Origin: UBA6345 sp045577635
GTDB taxonomy: Bacteria; Bacillota; Clostridia; Christensenellales; UBA1242
NCBI GenBank assembly: GCA_045577635.1
Contig: JAZNIS010000012.1
Location: 1-18,581, forward strand
Length of the DNA stretch: 18,581 nucleotides
Direction of reading: 5' to 3'
Made by a program: the position numbers and the translations under genes. Of the stretch, positions 1-5,892 are shown in pieces. Every line of letters begins with the position of its first letter. Positions within the stretch are counted from its first letter, which is position 1. The notes beneath the pieces are model-generated. The model was not told where the DNA came from, made no database searches, and was given only the letters and a program-made list of their open reading frames with translations.

Positions 1-30
1 TATTACAATTGCATCATAATTATATGTCAT
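1..30 (-). CDS. mnmG: 5' end of a flavoprotein gene, probably mnmG (partial)
   Basis: Only the first ten codons are in the window, reading MTYNYDAIVI on the minus strand; the gene continues past the left edge. Tyr-Asp-x-Ile-Val-Ile is the usual beginning of an FAD-binding Rossmann fold, as in MnmG (GidA). The start is supported by TAGGA seven bases before the ATG; this site overlaps the TAG stop of the upstream acetyltransferase gene. MnmG is the partner of MnmE in making the 5-carboxymethylaminomethyl modification at the tRNA wobble uridine, and mnmE lies upstream in the same transcription direction. The identification rests on ten residues plus context, so another FAD/NAD oxidoreductase is possible. 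Confidence 0.6.
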   Translation of the reverse strand, partial: MTYNYDAIVI

Positions 31-39
31 TATTTTTTC

Positions 40-747
40 CTACTTACTTTTACCACCATTACCATTTGTTGGTGGAGTTTCTTTTCCTTTTTCAGTTTTA
101 AACTTTTCAATTTCAGCTTTTAATATTGCTTGTAAATCTTCATCTTGTGGACCTGCAAAAGTGAAGTAATCTTCGTTTTCTGCATTTAATCCCATTTGTT
201 TATATTTTAAATATTTTTCAACATCTCTAACAAAACCAAATTTACCAATTACTTTTTGGCAGTTTACATTTTCGTAATGAACACTACAAGTAACCTTGCA
301 TTGTTTTAAACCAAAAACTAATTCTGGTGTAAATTTAACATCTCTCATCATAGCATATCCGTAACCTTTGCCTTGCATTTTAGGATTTACGGCAAACATT
401 AAAATATGCATAACTTCTTCACCTGTGGCTCTTTCAAATTTATAATGAAAAGCCATAAAACCAACAGGTTCGCCATTTTCATTTAAAGCAGTTTTTACAA
501 AATAATCTGCATTTTCGTTAGGGTTATAAAAATAATCATCAGGTTGTTTTTTTATATAAGCTCTTAAAAAAGTACCAAGCCCGCCACCTTGATTAGCAGA
601 TAAAAATCGGTTTAAATTTTCAACCCCTGCCATTGTTTTATCGGTTTTAACTTGCAATTCTTGTTCATTAGACCATCTATTAAATTCTACACAGTGTTCT
701 TTTGTTGTATCAACCCAAGTAAGAACAGTATTATTTTTATTTAACAC
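40..747 (-). CDS. GNAT-family N-acetyltransferase (first of a tandem pair)
   Basis: A 235-residue GNAT-fold protein. The acetyl-CoA-binding motif A is visible as FAVNPKMQGKGYG (about residues 118-130, core Q-x-K-G-x-G), after the beta4 strand and before an Asn-rich motif B (about 157-168). The substrate is unknown. The C-terminal ~35 residues are a charged Lys/Glu/Gly/Asn tail outside the fold. The start codon is GTG, preceded by TAGGA inside the last codons of the upstream gene, whose stop lies one base before it; this suggests translational coupling. It shares with its neighbour an N-terminal pattern W-x(n)-KE-x(4)-FNxW and the same motif A context, so the pair look like diverged duplicates. 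It sits between mnmE and a probable mnmG. Confidence 0.8.
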   Translation of the reverse strand: MLNKNNTVLTWVDTTKEHCVEFNRWSNEQELQVKTDKTMAGVENLNRFLSANQGGGLGTFLRAYIKKQPDDYFYNPNENADYFVKTALNENGEPVGFMAFHYKFERATGEEVMHILMFAVNPKMQGKGYGYAMMRDVKFTPELVFGLKQCKVTCSVHYENVNCQKVIGKFGFVRDVEKYLKYKQMGLNAENEDYFTFAGPQDEDLQAILKAEIEKFKTEKGKETPPTNGNGGKSK

Positions 748-748
748 T

Positions 749-1267
749 TTATTTTCCTAATTCTTCTAAATTTATTGAATAATCATCATAAGATGAAATA
801 GCTTTTGAAACCTTTTTAGGTTCTTTATTAAAATAATTTTTTTCAAAAACTCTTTTGCTTGCTAAATTTGTTTCATGAATTTTAGCAGTAATTTTAGAAA
901 CGGGTTTTTTTGTTATTGTTTTACAACCTTTAACAATATCAAAAACCATTGCTGTTCCAATTCCTTTTGTTTGAATATCAGGATTAACACCTAAAACTTC
1001 AACATCGGCAACATATTTTCCATCAACAACATCAACTGTTATCATAGAAAATCCAACAGCTGTGCCATTTTGTAGGGCAGTGTAACACTCAGTTACAGAG
1101 CTATCTTCACAAACAACTTCTAATAAATCACCTATTAAACAACCACTAGAAGCAATATATTTTGTGTAGGTATTTTTATTTTCGCCATACTTATCATTTA
1201 AAGTTTGATGCCAACTATTAAATTTTTTATAATCTTCTTTATTAGATTTATTCCAAACAAAATTCAT
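749..1267 (-). CDS. GNAT-family N-acetyltransferase (second of a tandem pair)
   Basis: A 172-residue protein that is essentially a single GNAT domain. Motif A reads GVNPDIQTKGIGTA (about residues 93-106), giving the Q-x-x-G-x-G/A acetyl-CoA phosphate loop, and NLASKRVFEKNYF (about 134-146) is a typical motif B helix. The acceptor substrate cannot be told from sequence. The ATG has AAAGGT seven bases upstream and follows the mnmE stop by 15 bases, so it is probably cotranscribed with mnmE. Its N terminus (VWNKSNKEDYKKFNSW) lines up with that of the next gene, supporting tandem duplication. Its end overlaps the ribosome site of the next gene. Confidence 0.82.
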   Translation of the reverse strand: MNFVWNKSNKEDYKKFNSWHQTLNDKYGENKNTYTKYIASSGCLIGDLLEVVCEDSSVTECYTALQNGTAVGFSMITVDVVDGKYVADVEVLGVNPDIQTKGIGTAMVFDIVKGCKTITKKPVSKITAKIHETNLASKRVFEKNYFNKEPKKVSKAISSYDDYSINLEELGK

Positions 1268-1282
1268 AAATTTTACCTTTAA

Positions 1283-2632
1283 TTATTTTCCAACACAAAA
1301 ACCACTAAATATTTCGTTAATAATTTCTTCGTTGTTGTTATTACCTGTAATTTCACCAAGTGCCATCCATAAATTTTTTAAATCAATAGAAACAACATCT
1401 AGTGTAACACCTAAATTTAAACCATTAACAGCATCTTCAACAAAATCTAATGCTTTTTTAATTGCTTCAACATGTCGCATATTTGTAACCATTAAATTTG
1501 AGTTTATAATGTTTTCATCTATAACCATATCATATATTGTTTGTTTTAAATTTTCAACACCTTTTTTGTTTAAGGCACTAACATCAACAATATGTTTAAA
1601 ATGATAATTGCTTAAATCTAATTTTCCACTTAAATCACATTTATTTTTTACAACAATAGTGTTTTTATCATCAACCAAAGTTAAAATTTCTTTATCTTCA
1701 TCTTCTAATTCGCTGTTATTATCTAAAACCAACAAAATAACATCGGCATAGTTAACAGCATTTCTGGCTTTTTCAATACCAATTTTTTCAACTTCATCTT
1801 GTGCTTCATGAAGTCCAGCAGTGTCGGTTAAAACAAATTTAACACCTTTATAAGTGTATGTTTCTTCTAAAATATCTCTGGTTGTTCCTTTAATTGAAGT
1901 AACTATTGCTCTGTCAAAATTTAATATTGCATTAAGTAAACTGCTTTTACCAACATTTGGTTTTCCTAAAATTAAAACCTTACTTCCATTTTTAACAATA
2001 GCACCTGTGTTAGAAGTTCTTAAAATATTATTTAACTTATTTCTAATTTCTTCTAAACCATTTGCAGTTTGTTCGCAAGTTTGTTCTTCGTAATCGTTTT
2101 CAGGATAATCTAAAACAACTTCTATTTGAGCAATCATTTTAGTTAAAGATTCTTGAACTTCCTTAATTTCTTTACTTAACGAACCTTGTAATAAATTATA
2201 TCCGGCTCTAACTTCGCTTTCACTTTCAGCATTAATCATATCCATAACAGCTTCGGCTTCATCTAGGGTTAATTTACCGTTAATAAAAGCTCTTTTAGTA
2301 AATTCGCCAGGTCCTGCTAAAACTGCACCATTATTAATTAAACAGTTTAAAACACCTTTTGCAATAACTGTTCCACCATGGCATTGAAATTCAACAACAT
2401 CTTCACCTGTGTAACTATTAGGGGATTTAAACCAAACCATCATACATTTTTCAGTAAATTCTTCAGCTTTAAAATCACCTAAATACATTTTTCTTGGTTC
2501 AATATTAAAATCGGTAACATGTAATGGTGAAAAAACTTTAGAAGCTATGTTTTTTGCTTCCTTACCACTAACTCTAATTACACTAATTCCACCAACACCA
2601 ACCGGTGTTGAAATTGCTGCTATTGTTTTCAT
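1283..2632 (-). CDS. mnmE: tRNA uridine-5-carboxymethylaminomethyl modification GTPase MnmE
   Basis: A 449-residue, full-length MnmE (TrmE), the GTPase that with MnmG modifies the wobble uridine of certain tRNAs, using 5,10-methylenetetrahydrofolate. The N-terminal folate-binding domain starts with the family signature TIAAISTPVGVGGISVIRVSG. The inserted G domain has the P-loop GKPNVGKS (223-230), TTRD (250-253), DTAG (270-273) and NKCD (330-333). The last residues FCVGK carry the conserved catalytic Cys of the C-x-G-K tail. A microprotein ORF ends three bases before the ATG, and AAAGGA lies in its last codons, so translation is probably coupled. A promoter lies just upstream of that ORF. Two GNAT genes and probable mnmG follow. 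Confidence 0.97.
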   Translation of the reverse strand: MKTIAAISTPVGVGGISVIRVSGKEAKNIASKVFSPLHVTDFNIEPRKMYLGDFKAEEFTEKCMMVWFKSPNSYTGEDVVEFQCHGGTVIAKGVLNCLINNGAVLAGPGEFTKRAFINGKLTLDEAEAVMDMINAESESEVRAGYNLLQGSLSKEIKEVQESLTKMIAQIEVVLDYPENDYEEQTCEQTANGLEEIRNKLNNILRTSNTGAIVKNGSKVLILGKPNVGKSSLLNAILNFDRAIVTSIKGTTRDILEETYTYKGVKFVLTDTAGLHEAQDEVEKIGIEKARNAVNYADVILLVLDNNSELEDEDKEILTLVDDKNTIVVKNKCDLSGKLDLSNYHFKHIVDVSALNKKGVENLKQTIYDMVIDENIINSNLMVTNMRHVEAIKKALDFVEDAVNGLNLGVTLDVVSIDLKNLWMALGEITGNNNNEEIINEIFSGFCVGK

Positions 2633-2635
2633 GAG

Positions 2636-2707
2636 TTATTTATTTCCTTTTAATAATTCCTTAAAAAAATAATATATCATTACAAAAATACCGAAAATAA
2701 ATTTCAT
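2636..2707 (-). CDS. 23-residue membrane microprotein ORF upstream of mnmE
   Basis: Reading MKFIFGIFVMIYYFFKELLK and then GNK, this short ORF has an ATG six bases after a good TTGGAG ribosome site and a TAA stop three bases before the mnmE ATG. Residues 3-15 are almost entirely hydrophobic and aromatic and the C terminus is Lys-rich, as expected for a single-span, inside-positive membrane peptide. A well-formed promoter (TTGAAA, 17 bp, TACAAT) puts the transcript start about 21 bases before the ATG, so the ORF would be the first cistron of the mnmE mRNA. I do not recognise it as a known family. It may act as a peptide or only as a translated leader coupling ribosomes into mnmE. Confidence 0.55.
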   Translation of the reverse strand: MKFIFGIFVMIYYFFKELLKGNK

Positions 2708-2734
2708 TTTATTCTCCAATATTAACTAATTATT

Positions 2735-2763
2735 ATTGTAATATAATTAAACTATATTTTCAA
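2735..2763 (-). promoter_or_regulatory. sigma-A promoter for microprotein-mnmE operon
   Basis: On the minus strand TTGAAA (2763-2758) and TACAAT (2740-2735) are separated by exactly 17 bp. Transcription would start near 2728, giving a short leader of about 21 nt with a GGAG site. Confidence 0.65.
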
Positions 2764-2799
2764 GTAAAATATTTTTTTATTAACTTGCTATAAAAGCAT

Positions 2800-2866
2800 A
2801 AAAAAACAAGTTCTATTAACTTGGTTTTAAACCCTACACATACTATATATGTGTTTTAGAACTTGT
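2800..2866 (-). ncRNA. candidate ~67-nt structured small RNA
   Basis: The predicted transcript starts at A2866, at the first base of a 10-bp arm (2866-2857) that pairs perfectly with 2815-2806 and is followed by seven U. Inside the outer stem are a 7-bp hairpin with a 5-nt loop (ACACATA at 2854-2848 with TATGTGT at 2842-2836) and a weaker GGTT/AACC hairpin (2833-2823). A promoter ends seven bases before. The 3' part can also fold as a simple 6-bp terminator hairpin (CAAGTT 2823-2818 with AACTTG 2812-2807), which competes with the outer stem. There is no ORF, and mnmE has its own promoter downstream, so an independent RNA is more likely than an mRNA leader. No known RNA family is recognised. 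Confidence 0.5.
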
Positions 2867-2872
2867 ATTTAT

Positions 2873-2901
2873 ATTATATATATTAAAATTAATAAAATCA
2901 A
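2873..2901 (-). promoter_or_regulatory. sigma-A promoter of the candidate small RNA
   Basis: TTGATT (2901-2896) and a perfect TATAAT (2878-2873) are spaced by 17 bp on the minus strand, just after the jag terminator. The predicted start, seven bases on, is the first base of the RNA's outer stem. Confidence 0.6.
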
Positions 2902-2910
2902 TAATTAATA

Positions 2911-2938
2911 AAAAAAAGATAGTTTTAATCTATCTTTT
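2911..2938 (-). terminator. Rho-independent terminator after jag
   Basis: Perfect 9-bp arms (2938-2930 and 2922-2914) around a 7-nt loop are followed on the minus strand by a T run (2917-2911 on the plus strand is all A). The stem starts inside the jag stop codon. It is AU-rich, so termination may be partial. Confidence 0.75.
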
Positions 2939-3746
2939 AGTTTTCAGTATATTCAATAATTAAATATCTATTAGGTTCTTCACCTTCGCTATGAGTTAAA
3001 ATGTTAGCTGTTTTACTTAATTCTTCATGAATAATTCTTCTTTCAAAACTATTCATAGGATCAAGTTTATAACTTCTTTTGTTTTCTAACACTTTACCAG
3101 CAATTTTACGGGCTAATTCTTGTAAATCAGCACTTCTTTTAGCACGGTAGCCAGAAATATCAATAAATACTCTTTTTAACCCTTTAAACTTATTATAAAG
3201 GTGAGTATTTAATAAATGTTGAATAGCTTCCATTGTTTCACCATGGTAACCAATTAAAACACCAAGGTTTTCACCAACAATGTTTGCATAAACATCGTTT
3301 TCTCTAATTTCAAATTCAACAGTTGCATTAATGTTATAAGTATAAATTAAACCTTCTAACCAAACTTTAGCATTTTCCATTGTTTGTTTTAATGCTTCTT
3401 GTTTTCTTTGTTGTTTTTCTTCATCAGTTAATGTGTTTTCAGTGCTTTCAGTAAGTTTAATGCTTTCAGCTAAAACTTCACTAGCTTCTTTATGTTCTTC
3501 TTCTGGTTTGTTTTCAACAATAACTTCTGCTTCTAAACTTTCAGGAACAGGTGTTGAAACTTCTTCTGCTTTTTCAATTTCTAATTCGTTATTATCTTCA
3601 GAAAGTGTCATTTCAATTTTAGCTTTTTTAAACATTCCACCTTCCGAAATAACTTTAACATCTACATTTTCAATTGTTGTGTTTAATTGTTTTAAACCAT
3701 CTTCAATTGCTTTTTCAATTGTTTTTGCACTAACTTCTATTTTCAT
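2937..3746 (-). CDS. jag: RNA-binding protein Jag/KhpB (Jag-N, KH, R3H)
   Basis: A 269-residue protein with three parts: an N-terminal Jag-N domain (about 1-50, including the GGMFKKAKIE segment), an acidic Glu-rich linker (about 50-115), and C-terminal KH (about 135-200) and R3H (about 205-266) domains. The KH loop reads GYHG (166-169), a variant of the usual GxxG. The R3H signature R-x(3)-H is at 236-240. Members of this family bind RNA, and in Bacillota they affect cell-wall elongation and division. The start has a strong GGGGGA site four bases upstream. It follows yidC by 11 bases, as is usual, and is the last gene before a terminator. Confidence 0.95.
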   Translation of the reverse strand: MKIEVSAKTIEKAIEDGLKQLNTTIENVDVKVISEGGMFKKAKIEMTLSEDNNELEIEKAEEVSTPVPESLEAEVIVENKPEEEHKEASEVLAESIKLTESTENTLTDEEKQQRKQEALKQTMENAKVWLEGLIYTYNINATVEFEIRENDVYANIVGENLGVLIGYHGETMEAIQHLLNTHLYNKFKGLKRVFIDISGYRAKRSADLQELARKIAGKVLENKRSYKLDPMNSFERRIIHEELSKTANILTHSEGEEPNRYLIIEYTEN

Positions 3747-3757
3747 TTTATCCCCCG

Positions 3758-4846
3758 TTATTTTCTTGAATAAGAAACTCTTGTTCTTTCTTTTTCTTTT
3801 GCTTCTGCTTTTTCATAAGCTTTATCTACAAATAAAGTTATAAGTGGGCTGGTTGCTAAACCAAACAATGCACCTGTAACAATATAAATTGCAAACATAG
3901 CATTATAGAACAATGTAAATAGTGCCATAATAACAGGCATTAAATAGGTTAAAATTTTATTTTGACCCATGGCATCGGTATAAGGTTTGCCATTTCTTTT
4001 TGCTTTTGCTTTACCCATCCAAATACTAACTTGGTTAGATAAATATGTTGCAGCAGCAGAAAGTAAAATTAAAATATAATAACCGTTCCAACCATCGTAG
4101 GTTGCTTTAATAGGACCAACAACATAATTATAAACAGATTGGCTAATTTCAGATTCTTTAATTTTAGCAGTTGAAATAAAATCTTTATATTCTAAAACAA
4201 CACTAGCATTTGTGTCTGGTCGCCAAATGTTTTTAATCCACAAGAAATCTTGTTTAATTTCTGTGTATTTTTCTGCAACAGCAGCATTTGCTTTTAATCT
4301 TAATTCATCAGTTAAATCAATAATAGTATCATCAGTTAATTTAATTTTAACAGTAGAAGTATCACCACTAACAACTTCAACTAACTTGCCACCAACATTT
4401 TCTTCGTAGGTTGTTTGAAGTGTTTGATATTCGGTGTAAACTTTGTAAGCAGCAATTTTATTTAATCCTGAAAATAGAGTAAAGAAAATTACCATTGTTA
4501 AAACCATGTTTAATAACATTCCTAAACAACTACCCATAACATTATAGTTATGTTTTTTATAAACTTCCATTGTTTTTTGATTTACTAAATCACGGTTAGC
4601 ACCATATTTTTTTTGTATTTTTTCAATTTCTGGTTGAATAACAGCCATTTTACTTGAATTTTTTTTGTTAATGTAACGATTATAAAAATCAAATGGTAAC
4701 ATTAAAAGTTTAATAGCTAATGTTACTAAAATAATTGTTAAGCCATAATTTTTAACTAAACTTTCAAGTCCAAAAATAACATTTTCCCATAAACCCTCTG
4801 GTTTAGCAACTTCTAGCATTAACGAGCCAAAGTTTAAAAAATCCAT
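3758..4846 (-). CDS. yidC: membrane protein insertase YidC/Oxa1 family
   Basis: A 362-residue YidC/Oxa1/Alb3 insertase placing proteins in the cytoplasmic membrane. Helices are seen at about 35-52, 105-128, 256-275, 298-313 and 315-340, with a Lys-rich cytoplasmic coiled segment (about 53-100) between the first two. The expected groove Arg in the first core helix is replaced by Lys46 (TLAIKLLMLPF). Family features FLWIKNIWRPD (201-211) and the charged C-terminal tail are present. The loop between the second and third helices (about 129-255) is much longer than in B. subtilis SpoIIIJ, which totals about 261 residues. No lipoprotein Cys or signal peptide is visible. AAAGGAG precedes the ATG, which overlaps the yidD end by 13 bases. 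Confidence 0.95.
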   Translation of the reverse strand: MDFLNFGSLMLEVAKPEGLWENVIFGLESLVKNYGLTIILVTLAIKLLMLPFDFYNRYINKKNSSKMAVIQPEIEKIQKKYGANRDLVNQKTMEVYKKHNYNVMGSCLGMLLNMVLTMVIFFTLFSGLNKIAAYKVYTEYQTLQTTYEENVGGKLVEVVSGDTSTVKIKLTDDTIIDLTDELRLKANAAVAEKYTEIKQDFLWIKNIWRPDTNASVVLEYKDFISTAKIKESEISQSVYNYVVGPIKATYDGWNGYYILILLSAAATYLSNQVSIWMGKAKAKRNGKPYTDAMGQNKILTYLMPVIMALFTLFYNAMFAIYIVTGALFGLATSPLITLFVDKAYEKAEAKEKERTRVSYSRK

Positions 4847-5103
4847 TTTTTATCTCCTTTAATATTTAAGGGAACTAAATCAAGCCCGCCTTTATGTTTT
4901 GGTGTACATCTAAAAATTCGTTTTGTTCCTAACCAAACACCTTTTATTAAACCATGTTCCTTAATACTTAAAAGCATATAGGTTGAACAAGTAGGGTAAT
5001 AAATACAAGTGTTAGGTAGTAAAGGTGAAATCACAAATTTATAAAAATAAATTAAAGCATAACAAATTAATGTTATAGGAAAAAATAAAATTTTAAAAAA
5101 CAT
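4834..5103 (-). CDS. yidD: membrane protein insertion efficiency factor YidD
   Basis: An 89-residue YidD. An N-terminal hydrophobic or amphipathic segment (about 1-27) is followed by the family signature C-x-Y-Y-P-T-C-S-x-Y (Cys33 and Cys39), then W-L-G-x-x-R and R-C-x-P (about 57-68). YidD sits at the inner face of the membrane and assists YidC-dependent insertion. Its stop overlaps the yidC start by 13 bases, and its own start is immediately after the rnpA stop, so rnpA-yidD-yidC is tightly packed and probably translationally coupled. Length and motifs are ordinary for the family. Confidence 0.96.
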   Translation of the reverse strand: MFFKILFFPITLICYALIYFYKFVISPLLPNTCIYYPTCSTYMLLSIKEHGLIKGVWLGTKRIFRCTPKHKGGLDLVPLNIKGDKKWIF

Positions 5104-5442
5104 TTATTTATATAATTTAGCTTTATTTAAAACTTCATTAACTGCTGCTTTAATTTCTTCAAAATTTAATGTTGCAATTTCTGGTTTTGTAACAAAAACA
5201 TAATTAAAGCTTGGATTTAATTTATCAATTAAACTTCTAGTTATTTCTCTTAACTGTCTTTTTAATTTATTTCTTAACCATGCTTTACCTGTTTTTTTGT
5301 TAATTGAAAAACCAATCCTTGGACTTTTTAGTTTTGTTGGTACATACATTAAAGTTAAATAATTATTAAAACTATATTTACCATGTTTATAAATGTAACC
5401 AAATTCTTTTCTTTTAATTAATCGGTTTTCTTGTTTAAGCAT
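5104..5442 (-). CDS. rnpA: ribonuclease P protein component
   Basis: A 112-residue RnpA, the basic protein that binds the RNase P RNA in 5' maturation of tRNA. The RNR signature is GKAWLRNKLKRQLRE (about 52-66), followed by the usual helix; R-I-G-F-S-I-N-K-K (42-50) is the preceding central strand. The protein is rich in Lys and Arg. The ribosome site is weak (GTGAGAG just before ATG). It has a separate promoter with an extended -10 element, and a terminator lies between it and rpmH, so it is not simply a second cistron of an rpmH mRNA. The downstream neighbours yidD, yidC and jag are canonical. Confidence 0.95.
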   Translation of the reverse strand: MLKQENRLIKRKEFGYIYKHGKYSFNNYLTLMYVPTKLKSPRIGFSINKKTGKAWLRNKLKRQLREITRSLIDKLNPSFNYVFVTKPEIATLNFEEIKAAVNEVLNKAKLYK

Positions 5443-5476
5443 AAACTCTCACTAATAATATTTTTTTAACATTGAT

Positions 5477-5507
5477 AGTATAACATACAATGTTTTTTTT
5501 CTGTAAA
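5477..5507 (-). promoter_or_regulatory. rnpA-yidD-yidC-jag promoter with extended -10 and inverted repeat
   Basis: The minus strand has TG-T-TATACT (5485-5477), an extended -10, with TTTACA (5507-5502, spacing 19) or TTACAG (spacing 18) as -35. A 7-bp inverted repeat, AACATTG (5468-5474) and CAATGTT (5488-5494), brackets the -10 and could be an operator. Confidence 0.55.
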
Positions 5508-5534
5508 CAAATTAATATAGGTTTACTTAAAAAT

Positions 5535-5564
5535 AAATGCCTTTAAACAAAGTTAAAGGCATTT
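5535..5564. terminator. bidirectional hairpin terminator between rpmH and rnpA
   Basis: Perfect 12-bp arms (5535-5546 and 5553-5564) around a 6-nt loop. The T run is strong on the plus strand and interrupted (TTTATTTTT) on the minus strand. In the gene direction it would end most rpmH transcripts before rnpA. Confidence 0.75.
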
Positions 5565-5607
5565 TTTATATTTTTTATTGTTTATTATTGTGCCACAAAA
5601 AACAAGA

Positions 5608-5742
5608 TTAAGCAGATAATTCTTTTCTGCCACGGTTTCTACGACGAGCTAAAACTCTTCTGCCACCTTTAGTTTTCATTCTTGCACGGAATCCGTGAAC
5701 TTTGCTTCTTTGTCTTTTCTTAGGTTGATAAGTTCTTTTCAT
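5608..5742 (-). CDS. rpmH: 50S ribosomal protein L34
   Basis: A complete 44-residue L34 reading MKRTYQPKKRQRSKVHGFRA, then RMKTKGGRRV, LARRRNRGRK and ELSA. This is the standard length and an almost consensus sequence, with the KRTYQP start and the Arg-rich helices that bind 23S rRNA. The ATG is preceded by GGAAGGA at about seven bases. Upstream is a fully consensus promoter and a leader of about 70 nt with a hairpin. L34 usually diverges from dnaA across the origin; here it lies downstream of dnaN and is read in the same direction. Confidence 0.97.
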   Translation of the reverse strand: MKRTYQPKKRQRSKVHGFRARMKTKGGRRVLARRRNRGRKELSA

Positions 5743-5776
5743 TAATGTGTTCCTTCCTTTTTAATATTCTAAATAA

Positions 5777-5796
5777 AAGAGAGCATAATCTCTCTT
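5777..5796 (-). promoter_or_regulatory. hairpin in the rpmH leader
   Basis: Seven-bp arms (AAGAGAG 5796-5790 and CTCTCTT 5783-5777) with a 6-nt loop lie in the predicted rpmH 5' leader, followed by TTATTT on the minus strand. It resembles a weak attenuator. No function is proven. Confidence 0.4.
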
Positions 5797-5818
5797 ATAA
5801 TTTTTAGTTAGCAGACAT

Positions 5819-5847
5819 ATTATACTTTTTTAAGTATATTGTGTCAA
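5819..5847 (-). promoter_or_regulatory. consensus sigma-A promoter for rpmH
   Basis: TTGACA (5847-5842), 17 bp, TATAAT (5824-5819) is a perfect match in both hexamers and spacing, as expected for a ribosomal protein gene. The start is predicted near 5812. Confidence 0.85.
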
Positions 5848-5892
5848 CTGTAAATTTTCATTTTAGGTTTAAATATTGTCTTTTATTGTAAG

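Noticed and set aside
3433..3843. 136-residue plus-strand hydrophobic ORF
   Set aside because: It is antisense to jag and the yidC end; Ser/Leu-rich reading is the mirror of the Glu/Lys-rich Jag linker, and it has no signals of its own.
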